Below are positions 48,724 to 58,390 of a DNA stretch of 64,000 nt, one piece after another. This stretch comes from Saccharopolyspora rhizosphaerae (GTDB taxonomy: Bacteria; Actinomycetota; Actinomycetes; Mycobacteriales; Pseudonocardiaceae). A model generated the notes under the pieces. It had not been told where the DNA came from. It searched no databases and was given only the letters and a program-made list of their open reading frames with translations. A program made the translations under genes and the position numbers. The first letter of the stretch is position 1, and every line of letters starts with the position of its first letter. Location of the stretch: assembly GCF_003931915.1 (NCBI RefSeq), contig NZ_RSAA01000014.1:124001-188000 (forward strand), written 5' to 3'.

Positions 48724-49065
48724 TCATGACGGGTCGACCTGCTTTCCTTCGGTTGCCTGGCGCGGGACGGATCCCGCGTCGGTCGTGTCCTGAGCCGCCG
48801 AGCGCGGTTGCCCGGCACTCAAGTGGTGTTGCACGGCTGAGGTGTCGAGAGATCCCGGCACTCGAAGTGCCCGCGGAAACGCCCGGCGCCGCTCGGCCAG
48901 GCGGAGGCAAGCCGGATCAGGGTGCAGCCAGGCTCCCCGACCCGGTCGCCGATGCCTCGGATCGGGAACCACGAGGGGTCCCGGTCCACCGACCTCAGCC
49001 ACCACACGTAGCAGCTCACCGGCCGACGTCCGAGCACGACAGCCCACACAGGTACGAACGGGCAC
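48724..49065 (-). CDS. YlxR family RNA-binding protein (DUF448)
   Basis: A 113-residue protein between nusA and infB, the usual place of YlxR. RTCVGCRARTSAGELLRVVA and RPGRGAWLHPDPACLRLAERR are the family blocks. Its C-terminal 35 residues are polar and not conserved. The GTG at 49065 is chosen since an ATG overlapping it by two bases is in another frame. YlxR is reported as an RNA-binding/RNase P-linked protein in B. subtilis. Confidence 0.88.
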   Translation of the reverse strand: MPVRTCVGCRARTSAGELLRVVAEVGGPGPLVVPDPRHRRPGRGAWLHPDPACLRLAERRRAFPRALRVPGSLDTSAVQHHLSAGQPRSAAQDTTDAGSVPRQATEGKQVDPS

Positions 49066-49151
49066 ATGGCGTCCGCCATTCCCGGGTGCACTCGTGTGGA
49101 TTGATCGCTCCCTCGCGTCGAGCCTCGATTGACGATTCTAACCCGTGGGCG

Positions 49152-50222
49152 TCACTCGGCCGAACCCACCGTGGGCAGTCCCTCAACCGCCGGGTCCGGG
49201 CCGGCCGGCTGCACGGGGGCGTGACCGCTCGTGGTCGTCGGCGACGACGGGTCCGCATCGCTGCGGATGTCGATCCGCCAGCCGGTCAGCCGGGCCGCCA
49301 GCCGCGCGTTCTGGCCTTCCTTGCCGATCGCCAGCGACAGCTGGAAGTCCGGCACGATCACCCGCGCGGTCTTGGTGCGCTCGTCGACGACCTCGACCGA
49401 GACGACCTTGGCGGGCGAGAGCGCGTTGCCGACGAAGGTCGTGGGGTCGTCCGAGTAGTCGATGATGTCGATCTTCTCGCCGCCCAGCTCGCTCATCACG
49501 TTGCGCACCCGCGCGCCCATCGGGCCGATGCAGGCGCCCTTGGCGTTGACGCCGCTGACCGTGGACCGCACCGCGATCTTGGACCGGTGTCCGGCCTCGC
49601 GGGCCACGGCCGGGATCTCGACGGTGCCGTCGGCGATCTCCGGGACCTCCAGCGCGAACAGCCGGCGGACCAGGTTCGGGTGGGTGCGCGACAGCGAGAT
49701 CTGCGGGCCGCGCGCGCTGCGCGCCACGCCGTAGACGTAGCACTTGATCCGCGTGCCGTGCTCGTAGTTCTCGCCGGGCACCTGCTCGGCGCCCGGGATG
49801 ACGCCCTCGCTGTCACCGATCTGCACGATGACCATGCCGCGCGAGTTGGCGCGGGCGTCGCGCTGGATCACGCCGCCGATGATCTCGCCTTCCTTGGCGG
49901 CGAACTCGCCGAAGGTGCGCTCGTGCTCCGCGTCGCGCAACCGCTGCAGGATGACCTGCCGCGCGGTCGTCGCCGCGATCCGCCCGAAGCCCTCCGGGGT
50001 GTCGTCCCACTCCTCCGAAACGCTGCCGTCGGCGTTGAGGGAGTGCGCGATGACGCGCACGATGCCGGTCTTGCGGTCGACCTCCACCCGCGCGTGCGGC
50101 TGGTGCCCCTCGGTGTGACGGTATGCGGTGAGCAGTGCCGATTCGATCGCTTCCAGGACCGTCTCGAACGGGATGTCCTTGTCGCGTTCGATCGCCCGCA
50201 GCGCCGCGATGTCGACGTTCAC
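49152..50222 (-). CDS. nusA: Transcription termination/antitermination factor NusA
   Basis: A 356-residue RNA polymerase-associated factor: N-terminal RNAP-binding domain ([18 protein letters not shown]), S1 domain (about 130-200), KH1 with [20 protein letters not shown] and KH2 ending [12 protein letters not shown]. It lacks the C-terminal acidic repeats of E. coli NusA, as usual in actinobacteria. The GTG start overlaps the rimP stop by 4 bp. Confidence 0.95.
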   Translation of the reverse strand: MNVDIAALRAIERDKDIPFETVLEAIESALLTAYRHTEGHQPHARVEVDRKTGIVRVIAHSLNADGSVSEEWDDTPEGFGRIAATTARQVILQRLRDAEHERTFGEFAAKEGEIIGGVIQRDARANSRGMVIVQIGDSEGVIPGAEQVPGENYEHGTRIKCYVYGVARSARGPQISLSRTHPNLVRRLFALEVPEIADGTVEIPAVAREAGHRSKIAVRSTVSGVNAKGACIGPMGARVRNVMSELGGEKIDIIDYSDDPTTFVGNALSPAKVVSVEVVDERTKTARVIVPDFQLSLAIGKEGQNARLAARLTGWRIDIRSDADPSSPTTTSGHAPVQPAGPDPAVEGLPTVGSAE

Positions 50223-50776
50223 CTCGACTCCTCCGTGTCTTCCCGGTCGTCCCCCTGCTGGGAAACGCCGCTCGCAGCCCGCTCCAGCTTGCGCAGCTCC
50301 TCAGCCGGTGGCTGCTGGAACTCCACCTCGACCACCGCGCGCTCCACATCACGGTAGGCCACCTGGCGGAGCTCGGCGCCGACCAGCACCTGCACGCCCT
50401 CATCATCCGCGTTGCCGACCCGCGCCACCAGCTGCTCGCCGCCGGTCAGCCGGATCTTGACCAACCGGTGGCGAGCTCGCTTCCAGTGTCGCGGCTTGGT
50501 CAGGGGCCGGTCCACGCCGGGCGAGGTGACCTCCAGCGTGTACGAACCGGCCAGCACGTGCTCGTGCGCGTCCAGGACCTTGGCGACCGAGCGGCTCACC
50601 TCGGTGATGTCGTCGAGGCCGACACCGTTGTCGGAGTCGATGACGACCTTGACCAGCCGGCGACGACCGGCCTGCTGCACGTCGAGTCCCTCGAGGTCGA
50701 AGCCCTTCTCGGCGACGGCCTCGGAGACGACGGGCTCCAGCTGCGCGGTGATCTCACCACGCGGCGGGCTGGACAC
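50219..50776 (-). CDS. rimP: Ribosome maturation factor RimP
   Basis: A 185-residue protein needed for 30S subunit assembly, first gene of the nusA-infB operon. Blocks: [56 protein letters not shown]. It has a C-terminal acidic extension. The start is GTG. Upstream, 50777-51039, lie the presumed operon promoter and the divergent lipoprotein gene. Confidence 0.94.
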   Translation of the reverse strand: MSSPPRGEITAQLEPVVSEAVAEKGFDLEGLDVQQAGRRRLVKVVIDSDNGVGLDDITEVSRSVAKVLDAHEHVLAGSYTLEVTSPGVDRPLTKPRHWKRARHRLVKIRLTGGEQLVARVGNADDEGVQVLVGAELRQVAYRDVERAVVEVEFQQPPAEELRKLERAASGVSQQGDDREDTEESR

Positions 50777-51039
50777 GTTGGCACTCCTAGGTTTCGGTTC
50801 GTGGTCTGGTTCCAGACCTCATGCGGTGCGACCCGGGTCGACCGCGGGCGCGACGCGCCCACGTCCGATGATCCCGGCCGCAGTCGCCCAGGGTATCGCG
50901 TCCGTCCGCGCCCGAGCGCGACGCGGGACCCCTACGATCGGCGGATTGCCGAGACCCGAACGGAGCACCGCTCTGACCACTTGACCGGTGGCACCCAGGG
51001 TGCGGGCGGTGATCGCGGTGCCTGGCAGGATAGGTCGCC

Positions 51040-51528
51040 GTGGAACCCTCCCGCGCATCCCTGCCGGTCCTGAGACGTCGGCGCGCGTTGCGGTTGTTCG
51101 CCGCCGCGCCCGCGGTCGCCGTGCTGGCCGCGTGCGGTGGCGAGCCCGAGGAGCCCGATCAGCTGCTGCCCCTGGCCACCGCCGCGAAGGCCGACGCCGC
51201 GCTGGCGAACGCGATCGCGCGAACGCACTCCGGGCTGGCCGAGACCGCCCGGGAGCTGGCCGCCGCGCGGACCGCGCACGCCAAGGCGTTGCAGCGGGAG
51301 ATCGACCGGGTCGCGCCGCGCGATCCCGAGGACCCGCCGTCGGTGCCCGACCCCGCCCCGCGGAAGGCGCCGCCCTCCGCCAACGCCGCCGCCGACGCGC
51401 TCCGCACGGCGGTGCGACGGGGACAGCAGCAGTCGGCGGAGCTCGTCGCCCGGCTGCCCGCCCACCGCGCGGGCCTGGTGGCCTCGGTGTCGGCCGGCTG
51501 CGCGAGTCTTCTGGAGGTCCTGGGATGA
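51040..51528 (+). CDS. Alanine-rich lipoprotein
   Basis: A 162-residue exported lipoprotein: basic N-terminus (VLRRRRALRLFAAAPA), hydrophobic core and lipobox LAAC at about residues 29-32. The mature part is helical and Ala-rich with a Pro-rich segment (DPEDPPSVPDPAPRKAPPS). It corresponds by position to Rv2843, which precedes the DUF4439 gene in mycobacteria. Its stop overlaps the next gene's ATG, so the pair is coupled. Confidence 0.75.
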   Translation: MEPSRASLPVLRRRRALRLFAAAPAVAVLAACGGEPEEPDQLLPLATAAKADAALANAIARTHSGLAETARELAAARTAHAKALQREIDRVAPRDPEDPPSVPDPAPRKAPPSANAAADALRTAVRRGQQQSAELVARLPAHRAGLVASVSAGCASLLEVLG

Positions 51529-51971
51529 GCGAGTTCTCCGAGCAGGTCGCCGCGGCGCTCGGTGACGCGCTGGGTGCCGAGCACGCGGCGCTGTGGGTGT
51601 ACGGCCTGGCCGGCGCCTTCGCCGGTGAGGCCCGCGTGCGCAGCGCCGTGGACGAGGCCCTCGAGCAGCACCGCCGGCTGCGCGACACCGCCGAGCAGGC
51701 GATGCGGCAGGCGGACCTGACCCCGACCCCGGCTCAACCGGCCTACGACGTCGGCCCGGTGGCGAACCAGTCCGCCGCGATCGAGCTGCTGATCACCGCC
51801 GAGCGGGACTGCGAGGTCGGCTGGCGCGCGGTGCTGGACACCACCGAGGACCGGGGGCTGCGCCGCACCGCGCTGGACGGCCTCACGACCGCGGCGACCC
51901 GCGCCACCCGCTGGCGGCTGACGCTGGGCCGCCAGCCCGCCGTGGAGCACCTGCCCGGTCAGCGCTCCTGA
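51525..51971 (+). CDS. DUF4439 ferritin-like helical protein
   Basis: A 148-residue four-helix protein of the DUF4439 ferritin-like family. The first helix carries AEHAALWVYG (Glu-His pair) and the second VDEALEQHRRLRD, positions equivalent to metal ligands in ferritin-like folds; the last helix is ATRATRWRLTLG. ATG at 51525 overlaps the lipoprotein stop. Location beside proS and the nusA operon matches Rv2844. Function unknown. Confidence 0.82.
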   Translation: MSEFSEQVAAALGDALGAEHAALWVYGLAGAFAGEARVRSAVDEALEQHRRLRDTAEQAMRQADLTPTPAQPAYDVGPVANQSAAIELLITAERDCEVGWRAVLDTTEDRGLRRTALDGLTTAATRATRWRLTLGRQPAVEHLPGQRS

Positions 51972-51975
51972 GCGC

Positions 51976-52812
51976 TCACTTCGGGGCCTGGTCCTGCGGC
52001 CAGCCCAGCTTGAGCGCCTCGTTGGTGACGTCGCTGAGCGCCGGGTCCTTCTTCGAGGACTTGCCGTAGAACGCCGAGTCCCCGATGACGACCAGCCGGT
52101 CCTGCCGCGCCGAGGCGTAGGCGGCGTCGTTGAGCGAGGGCATGCCCTTGGTGCCGTCGCGCTCGTCCTCCACCAGGTCCCGGATGTTGCCGGTGCCGTC
52201 CTTGGTGGTCAGCGCGTTGAGCTGGGTCGCGACCTGCGGCGTGGGCATGAGCACGGTGATCACCGAGGTGAGCACGCGGCGCCCGTCGGGCAGCGTCGTG
52301 GTGTAGAGGGCGCGGGTGAGGTGGTCGCACTCCTGCTTGCCGAAGAACTTCTGGATGTCGTCGTCCGACACGTTCTTGCAGCCCTGGAAGGCCTCTTCCT
52401 TGCGGACCAGGGTGAAGTCGTAGCGCAGCTTCGGGGGTGGCGGAGCGGCGGCCTCGTCGTCGGGCTTGATCGCGCTCCAGATCAGACCGGACACGACGGC
52501 GATCAGCACCAGCACGAGCCCGCGCAACGCCCAGCCCACCGGCGTGACGCCCTGCCGCCTCGCCTGCGGTGGCGGGGGCGGCGGCGCGGGCTGCCTGCTG
52601 GTACCCGGGTAGGACTGCTGCGGCCCCTGGTGAGGCTGCTGCGGCGTCGGTGAATGCGTGATCACCGGTCGTGTGGCGTGGTCCGGGGTCGGTGCGGCCA
52701 CCTGGCGGTCCTGCCTGATGTAGGCGTTGTCCCGCCGCAGCGGAGTGGTCTCACGCTGCGTGTTGCCTTGTGCTCCCGTCACGTCTTCGGGGACACCCTG
52801 TCGGTCTGACAC
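51976..52812 (-). CDS. Pro-rich membrane-anchored protein of unknown function
   Basis: A 278-residue protein. Residues 1-88 are a cytoplasmic low-complexity tail rich in Pro, Gln and Arg, residues about 92-113 are one membrane helix (ALRGLVLVLIAVVSGLIWSA), and the remainder is an extracytoplasmic domain with two cysteines (FQGCKNVSDDD, GKQECDHLT) and a TTLPDGRRVLTSVITVLMP strand pair. I do not recognise a family. It is convergent with the DUF4439 gene and 61 bp upstream of the aminotransferase stop. Confidence 0.65.
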   Translation of the reverse strand: MSDRQGVPEDVTGAQGNTQRETTPLRRDNAYIRQDRQVAAPTPDHATRPVITHSPTPQQPHQGPQQSYPGTSRQPAPPPPPPQARRQGVTPVGWALRGLVLVLIAVVSGLIWSAIKPDDEAAAPPPPKLRYDFTLVRKEEAFQGCKNVSDDDIQKFFGKQECDHLTRALYTTTLPDGRRVLTSVITVLMPTPQVATQLNALTTKDGTGNIRDLVEDERDGTKGMPSLNDAAYASARQDRLVVIGDSAFYGKSSKKDPALSDVTNEALKLGWPQDQAPK

Positions 52813-52873
52813 GAGTGCCTACGGTAGCGGTTGCGCCGGGCGGGACGAACAGCCCGATGCCCTGTTGCGCTGA

Positions 52874-53899
52874 TCAGAGCAGCGCACGCACCGCCCGTTC
52901 GACGTCGTCTTCGGTGTTGTAGAGGTGGAACGACACCCTGGTCTGCCCGCCCCGGCTGGCGCAGGCGACACCGGCGTCGGTGAGCGCCGCCACCGCGTCC
53001 GGCCTGGCCAGGGACACGATCGCCGAACCGGCGGGCGGCAGCCCGAGCTCGGCCCGGAACCCGTCGGCGAGCCCGCGGCAGTGCGCGGCGACCTCCTCGC
53101 GGTCCAGCCGGGCCAGCCACTCCATCGACGCGGCCGCGCCGACCTGCGCCAGCCACACCGGGGAGAGGTCGAGGCCACGAGCCCCCTCGGCCAGCCGCAG
53201 GGGAAGGCCGTACGTGGCCTCCCACGGGTCCTCGGCCGCGTACCAGTTGGCGCTGTGCGCGACCGGTCGCGGTGCGTCGGGGTGGACGGCCAGCCACGCC
53301 GAGCCGCGCGGAGCCATGAGCCACTTGTAGCCGGCCGCGGCGACCCAGTCCGCCCAGTCCAGGCTCAGCGGCATCCAGCCGGCGGCCTGCGTGACGTCGA
53401 GCAGCACGCGGGTGCCGTGCTCGTTCCTGGCGCGCTGCAGGGCCTCGAAGTCGGCGGTGCGGCCGTCCTTGGACTGCACGGCGCTGACCGCGACGACGTC
53501 GAACTCCGCTGCGCGACGACCGATCTCGTCCAGGTCGACCTCGGTCACGGTGACACCCCGCCCGGCTTGCGCGGCGAACGGGAACAGCACGCTGGTGAAG
53601 TCATCGCGGGCCACCAGCACCCGCGACCCGTCGGGCGTGCTGGCGGCGACCAGGCCGATCACCTGGGACGCGCTGGCACCGACGGCGACCCGGTCGGTGG
53701 GAACGCCGACGAGCCGGGCGAAGGCGTCCCGGGCGGTGGCGACGGCCTCGTCGAAGTCGCCGGGCCGGTCCTGGCCGCGGCCCCAGCGCTCCACTGCTTC
53801 GGCGACCTTCCGGGAGGTCTCGGTCGGCGGGATGCCGATGCTGGCCGTGTTGAGGTACCCGTCGGGAACGTCGAAAACCGCGTCGAAGGCCTTCCGCAT
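52874..53899 (-). CDS. Class V aminotransferase fold PLP enzyme
   Basis: A 341-residue PLP enzyme of the NifS/CsdB/isopenicillin-epimerase branch. The PLP lysine is in AAGYKWLMAPRG (about residue 196), the cofactor aspartate in LLDVTQAAGW (about 171), and the start FDVPDGYLNTASIG is typical. It is shorter than cysteine desulfurases and lacks a C-terminal catalytic cysteine loop, so desulfurase activity is unlikely. ATG at 53899. The substrate is unknown. Divergent from yjbQ with 56 bp between starts. Confidence 0.82.
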   Translation of the reverse strand: MRKAFDAVFDVPDGYLNTASIGIPPTETSRKVAEAVERWGRGQDRPGDFDEAVATARDAFARLVGVPTDRVAVGASASQVIGLVAASTPDGSRVLVARDDFTSVLFPFAAQAGRGVTVTEVDLDEIGRRAAEFDVVAVSAVQSKDGRTADFEALQRARNEHGTRVLLDVTQAAGWMPLSLDWADWVAAAGYKWLMAPRGSAWLAVHPDAPRPVAHSANWYAAEDPWEATYGLPLRLAEGARGLDLSPVWLAQVGAAASMEWLARLDREEVAAHCRGLADGFRAELGLPPAGSAIVSLARPDAVAALTDAGVACASRGGQTRVSFHLYNTEDDVERAVRALL

Positions 53900-53955
53900 G
53901 GCCTCATCCTCGCACCGATCGGGCCGCTGCGGTGATCTCTGCATACGGTTGGAGC

Positions 53956-54366
53956 ATGCACAGCGAAGAGATCGAGGTCCGCACCGGCAGCCGCGAGGTC
54001 GTCCGCGACCTGCGCGACGAGTGCCACCGCTTCCTGCGCTCGGCAGGTGCCGGCGACGGGCTGCTCAACGTGTGGGTGCCGCACGCGACGGCGGGGCTGG
54101 CGATCATCGAGACCGGCGCGGGCAGCGACGACGACCTGCTCGCCGCGCTGCGGGAGCTCCTGCCCGGCGACGACCGGTGGCAGCACCGCCACGGCTCCCC
54201 GGGCCACGGCCGCGACCACGTGATGCCGGCGTTCGTGCCGCCCTACGCGACGATCCCGGTGCTGGGCGGGCAGATGGAGCTGGGCACCTGGCAGTCGGTG
54301 TGCCTGGTGGACACCAACGTCGACAACCCGGTCCGGAAGGTGCGGCTGAGCTTCCTGGCCGGCTGA
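53956..54366 (+). CDS. YjbQ family protein (secondary thiamine-phosphate synthase type)
   Basis: A 136-residue single-domain UPF0047/YjbQ protein. Signature blocks are VWVPHATAGLAIIE (about 38-51), RHGSPGHGRDHVMPAFV with metal-ligand histidines, and GTWQSVCLVDTN. E. coli YjbQ shows weak thiamine phosphate synthase activity, but the physiological role is unclear. Its last 124 bp overlap the 3' end of the convergent phosphodiesterase gene. Confidence 0.88.
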   Translation: MHSEEIEVRTGSREVVRDLRDECHRFLRSAGAGDGLLNVWVPHATAGLAIIETGAGSDDDLLAALRELLPGDDRWQHRHGSPGHGRDHVMPAFVPPYATIPVLGGQMELGTWQSVCLVDTNVDNPVRKVRLSFLAG

Positions 54367-55208
54367 CCGGCCGAGACCGACCGGCTCAGGAACTCCTGCA
54401 GCCCGGCCAGGTCGTCGGTGTTGATGTGGTCGACGCCGACCTCCGCCAGCGCGGTCCACACGGCCTCGCGTTCGGCTCCCGGGTCGTCGGGTGTGGCCCA
54501 GAACCGCACCCGCTGGCCCGCGGCGTGCGCGTCGTCGATGATCCGCTGCAGCTCGGCGCGCTCCTCGGCGGGCATGTCGCCGGAGCCGTCCCAGGAGAAC
54601 ACCTCGGTCCAGTCGTCGGACACCAGCGGCACGACGGCCGGGTCGGCCCCGATCGACCCGCCGGTGCTGCCGTCGAGGAAGGCGTAGCGGTCGGTCTGGC
54701 CCTCGACCAGCTCGGTCGGCTTCTCCCCGGAGAGCACCACGGTGACCGGGCCCTCGGTGACGGTGCCGTTGTCGTAGTGCGTGAACAGCCCGGCGTACTT
54801 CTCGTCGCGCATGACCGCGTCGAGGCGCCGGTACCCGTCCTCGCCGAAGGTCTTGAAGTCGACCAGCAGCTGGAAGTGGACGTCGTGGCCCGGGTAGACG
54901 CTGCCGCCGCCGTCGTCGATCCGCTCCAGCAGCGGGTCCAGGTACAGCGACTCGACGGTCCGGTCGGGGCGGAGCTGGAACGGGTCGTGGCCGACCAGCA
55001 GCGCGTCGCCGAGCGGGTATACGTCGGCTTCGACGCTGGTGAACCCGTGGTCCAGCGCGTCCAGCAGCGGTCGTGCGTGCAGGTAGTCGTTGTGCGCGTG
55101 CGCCTGGTCCAGCGGTGGGACGTCGACCGCTCCGGCGGCCGAGGCCCCGGGCGCGATCAGGGTGAGCGCGGCGAGCGCGGGGAGCAGCGAGCGCGTGAGG
55201 GACCGCAT
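54243..55208 (-). CDS. Secreted PI-PLC/glycerophosphodiester phosphodiesterase-like protein
   Basis: A 321-residue precursor with a signal peptide (RSLTRSLLPALAALTLIAPG). The catalytic N-terminal block AHAHNDYLHARPLLDALDHG and SVEADVYPLGDALLVGHDP is that of secreted GDPD/PI-PLC-fold hydrolases, with two histidines and metal-binding E and D. The fold ends near AGLQEFLSRSV; a further 40 residues (QPARKLSRTFRTGLSTLVS...) are read antisense through yjbQ and look like readthrough after loss of the original stop near 54370. The substrate, probably a glycerophosphodiester or teichoic-type polymer, is not determined. Confidence 0.75.
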   Translation of the reverse strand: MRSLTRSLLPALAALTLIAPGASAAGAVDVPPLDQAHAHNDYLHARPLLDALDHGFTSVEADVYPLGDALLVGHDPFQLRPDRTVESLYLDPLLERIDDGGGSVYPGHDVHFQLLVDFKTFGEDGYRRLDAVMRDEKYAGLFTHYDNGTVTEGPVTVVLSGEKPTELVEGQTDRYAFLDGSTGGSIGADPAVVPLVSDDWTEVFSWDGSGDMPAEERAELQRIIDDAHAAGQRVRFWATPDDPGAEREAVWTALAEVGVDHINTDDLAGLQEFLSRSVSAGQPARKLSRTFRTGLSTLVSTRHTDCQVPSSICPPSTGIVA

Positions 55209-55288
55209 GACGAAGCCTCCGGTGTGATCAGTCGATCATCACCGGAGGCTAGTGCGACGGCCCTGGTCAGGGCGTGCGGTGACGTGAT

Positions 55289-57034
55289 TCAGCCACGCAC
55301 GACACCGACCAGGTGGGAGACCGCCTCGTCGGCGGCGACCTCGGCGCGCTCACCGGAGACGCGGTCGCGGACCTCGACGACGCCGTTGGCCAGGCCCTTG
55401 CCGACCACCAAGATCGTCGGGATGCCGACCAGCTCGGCGTCGGCGAACTTCACGCCCGGCGACACGGTGCGGTCGTCCAGGACCACCTGCACACCGGCCG
55501 CGTCGAGCTCGGCGGCCATCTCCTCGGCGCGGTTGCGGACGGTCTCGTCCTTGCCCGCGATGACCACGTGCACGTCGGCCGGGGCGACCTCGCGCGGCCA
55601 CGCCAGACCCATGTCGTCGTGGTTCTGCTCGGCGATCGCCCCGACCAAGCGCGAGACGCCCACGCCGTAGGAGCCCATGGTGATCCGCTTGGGCTTGCCG
55701 TCCTGGCCGAGCGCGTCCAGGCCGAACGCGTCGGAGTACTTGCGGCCCAGCTGGAAGATGTGGCCGATCTCGATGCCGCGCGCGGCCACCAGCGTGCCGT
55801 GGCCGTCGGGCGAGGGGTCGCCCTCGCGGACCTCGGCGGCCTCGATGGTGCCGTCCGGGGTGAAGTCGCGGCCGCAGACCAGGTCCACCACGTGGTGGTC
55901 GGTCTTGTCCGCACCGGTCACCCAGGCGGTGCCGGTGACCACGCGGGGGTCGACCAGGTAGCGAACACCGTTGTCCTGCAGCGACTTCGGGCCGATGTAG
56001 CCCTTGACCAGGAACGGGTTGGCGGCGAAGTCCGACTCCTCCAGCAGCGCGACCTCGGCCGGCTCCAGCGAGGCTTCGAGGCGCTTCACGTCGACCTCGC
56101 GGTCGCCGGGGACGCCGATGCCCAGCAGCTCCCACTCCTGCTCGCCCGGGCGGCGGGTCTTGACCAGCACGTTCTTCAGCGTGTCGGCTGCGGTGAACTT
56201 GCGGTCGGTGTTGGCGTTGAGGAAGTCGACCAACGTCTCGATGGTCGGCGTGCCCGGCGTGTGGTGCACCTCGGCGGCCGGCTTGTCCTCGACGGACTCG
56301 GCCGGCGGCGCGGGGGTGATCACGGCTTCCACGTTCGCCGCGTAGTCGGAACCGGTGCTGCGGACGAACGTGTCCTCACCGGTCTCGCTCTCGGCCAGGA
56401 ACTCCTCGGAGGCCGAGCCGCCCATCGCACCCGAGGTCGCGGCCACGATCACGTAGCGCAGGCCCACGCGGTCGAAGAGCTTGACGTAGGCCTCGCGGTG
56501 GCGCTGGTAGGACTCCGACAGGCCCTCGTCGTCGAGGTCGAAGGAGTAGGAGTCCTTCATCACGAACTCGCGCCCGCGCAGGATGCCCGCGCGGGGCCGC
56601 TCCTCGTCCCGGTACTTGGTCTGGATCTGGTACAGCATGACCGGGTAGTCCTTGTAGGAGCTGTACTCGCCCTTGACCGTGAGCGTGAACAGCTCCTCGT
56701 GGGTGGGCCCGAGGAGGTAGTCGGCGTTCTTGCGGTCCTTGAGTCGGAACAGGTTCGGGCCGTACTCGGTCCAGCGGTTGGTCGCCTCGTAGGGCTCCTT
56801 GGGCAGCAGCGCGGGGAAGTGGATCTCCTGCGCGCCGATCGCGGCCATCTCCTGACGCACGACCTCCTCGACGCGCCGCAGCACGCGCAGGCCCAGCGGC
56901 AGCCACGAGTAGATGCCGGGCGCGACGCGCCGCACGTAACCGGCCCGCACGAGCAGCTTGTGGCTCGGCACCTCGGCGTCGGCCGGATCCTCGCGCAGCG
57001 TACGCAGGAACAACGTCGACATCCTCGTGATCAC
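55289..57034 (-). CDS. proS: Prolyl-tRNA synthetase
   Basis: A 581-residue bacterial-type class II synthetase charging tRNA-Pro. Motif 2 is seen in [25 protein letters not shown] sequence (about residues 142-161) and motif 3 in [14 protein letters not shown]. Between them lies the INS editing domain (about 225-400, with the [11 protein letters not shown] region). GTG at 57034; an ATG five codons later is an alternative. Matches Rv2845c. Confidence 0.96.
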   Translation of the reverse strand: MITRMSTLFLRTLREDPADAEVPSHKLLVRAGYVRRVAPGIYSWLPLGLRVLRRVEEVVRQEMAAIGAQEIHFPALLPKEPYEATNRWTEYGPNLFRLKDRKNADYLLGPTHEELFTLTVKGEYSSYKDYPVMLYQIQTKYRDEERPRAGILRGREFVMKDSYSFDLDDEGLSESYQRHREAYVKLFDRVGLRYVIVAATSGAMGGSASEEFLAESETGEDTFVRSTGSDYAANVEAVITPAPPAESVEDKPAAEVHHTPGTPTIETLVDFLNANTDRKFTAADTLKNVLVKTRRPGEQEWELLGIGVPGDREVDVKRLEASLEPAEVALLEESDFAANPFLVKGYIGPKSLQDNGVRYLVDPRVVTGTAWVTGADKTDHHVVDLVCGRDFTPDGTIEAAEVREGDPSPDGHGTLVAARGIEIGHIFQLGRKYSDAFGLDALGQDGKPKRITMGSYGVGVSRLVGAIAEQNHDDMGLAWPREVAPADVHVVIAGKDETVRNRAEEMAAELDAAGVQVVLDDRTVSPGVKFADAELVGIPTILVVGKGLANGVVEVRDRVSGERAEVAADEAVSHLVGVVRG

Positions 57035-57552
57035 GGCTACTGGCTCCTCGTTCGGCCCGATGGGAATACAGGAAGGGTATCGACCACCCCGACTCGCGGT
57101 GCTGCGCGGTCGCAGCTCACGCGGAGCCTCGATGTTCCCGCACCCCGAACAACCAGGTCAAACGAAAACCGGCCTCGCCCGTGCGCCCGGGAGTCCAGCA
57201 GCCCGCCACCCCGGGCGGCGACCCACCCACGCCCTCCACCCCGGTCAGCCACCGCACGCCGACACCGTCCCGATCCGCCTCTGCGTCCCCTTCCCCGCCA
57301 CCCGCCTTCGCGGCCCACTTCACGCGCCCGTCCTCTCCCCATCCCGGCTCTCCGAGGACCGCTGATCACCCCGGTGGTCAAGCACCGGATCCCCGCGGTC
57401 CTCCGGAACCCGATGACCGTGCGTTTCCGGGCAACCCGGGAAACCGGTGATCGGTGGGCGGATGACCGGGTGTTCCGGCCGGAACCCCCGCCAAAACGAG
57501 ACGTGGAAGTTCACACCTTCGGGGAACTTCGGGGCGGAACGGCCCGCCGGTG
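57035..57552. other. Non-coding gap upstream of proS
   Basis: This 0.5-kb stretch separates the proS start from the remains of a DUF559 gene. Open frames here have no ribosome binding sites or recognisable domains. It should contain the proS promoter, but I find no convincing -35/-10 pair. M. tuberculosis has the exporter gene efpA between proS and cysG; no trace of it is visible here. Confidence 0.5.
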
Positions 57553-58380
57553 CACCTCAGGAGGAGGCTCGACATGCGCCTCAACGACGTCCCCGCGCCC
57601 TCGACGAGGTGCCGATCACCGTCCTCCGGTCCGAGGGACGCGGGGGCTTCCCGACGAGCAGGTCCACGCCCGCTTCCTCCGCTTCCTCCGCGTCTTCCAC
57701 GGCGTCCACGCGCTGGCCACCACCGCCCGCACCCACGCGCTGAAGTGCGCGGCTGCCGCGGCGACCGTCCCCGACGGGGCGGTCACCACCGGCAGATCAG
57801 CCGCCACGCCGCGGCGTGGAGCTCGCCGGCGTCGGCCCAACCCGGTCGAGGTGATCGTGCCGACTCCCGGCCTCGTGATGCGCAGGAAGGGCCTGCGCTG
57901 CTCCGCGGTGCGCATCGCGGAGCGCGAGCACTCGCCGTGGTGTGGGGTGGGCGTCGCCGGGTCTCGCCCGCACCACCTCCGACCTGCTCGAGCAGCGGTC
58001 CACCACGCAGGCGGTCGCCCGGTGCGATGCCCTGCTGCACGCGGGAGCGATCACGGTGGACGAGATCGTGGACTTCCTCGTCCCGCGCTGACGACGGCAT
58101 CCCGCGCGGCGGCGGCTCCGCTACCTCGACGAGCGGGCATCCTCCGGTCGAGTTCGCGTGCGCGGAAGGCATCCCGCCCCGCAGCGGGAGGTCTGCGACG
58201 ATGATCGGTTCGTCGCCTGCCTGGACCTCGGAAGCGGAGGTCGCGGTCGAGCGGCTCCGGGCGTGGGAGTGGACCGTAGTGGTCGTGACCGACGACCGGC
58301 TCCGCAACCACGCGGAGGGGCGGGCGCCGAAGTCGCAGCAGCGCTGGGAGGCCGACCAGGGTGGCCGCGAGACCGCTTAC
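57553..58380 (+). pseudogene. Decayed DUF559 (Vsr-fold endonuclease/AbiEi-like) gene
   Basis: Fragments of one protein occur in order but in different frames: HALATTARTHALKCAAAA and VPDGAVTTGRSAAT (57700-57810), NPVEVIVPTPGLVMRRKGLR and CSAVRIAEREHSPW (57838-57945), TTSDLLEQRSTTQAVARCDA with LLHAGAITVDEIVDFLVPR (57975-58090, then a stop), YLDERASS and PAPQREVCDDDRFVACLDL (58117-58235), and SEAEVAVERLRAWEWTVVVV with TDDRLRNH (58227-58312). This is the layout of actinobacterial DUF559 proteins of about 290 residues: an AbiEi/HTH-like N-half and a Vsr-type nuclease end. At least three frameshifts and missing segments make it non-functional. Confidence 0.75.
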
Positions 58381-58390
58381 CCTGGTGGGC

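Noticed and set aside
46202..48793. 863-codon plus-strand frame opposite infB with Ala/Thr-rich repeats
   Set aside because: It is the complement of the Gly/Pro-rich IF-2 linker; no ribosome binding site or known domain.
52874..53899. Cysteine desulfurase
   Set aside because: The chain is too short and the C-terminal catalytic Cys loop is missing.
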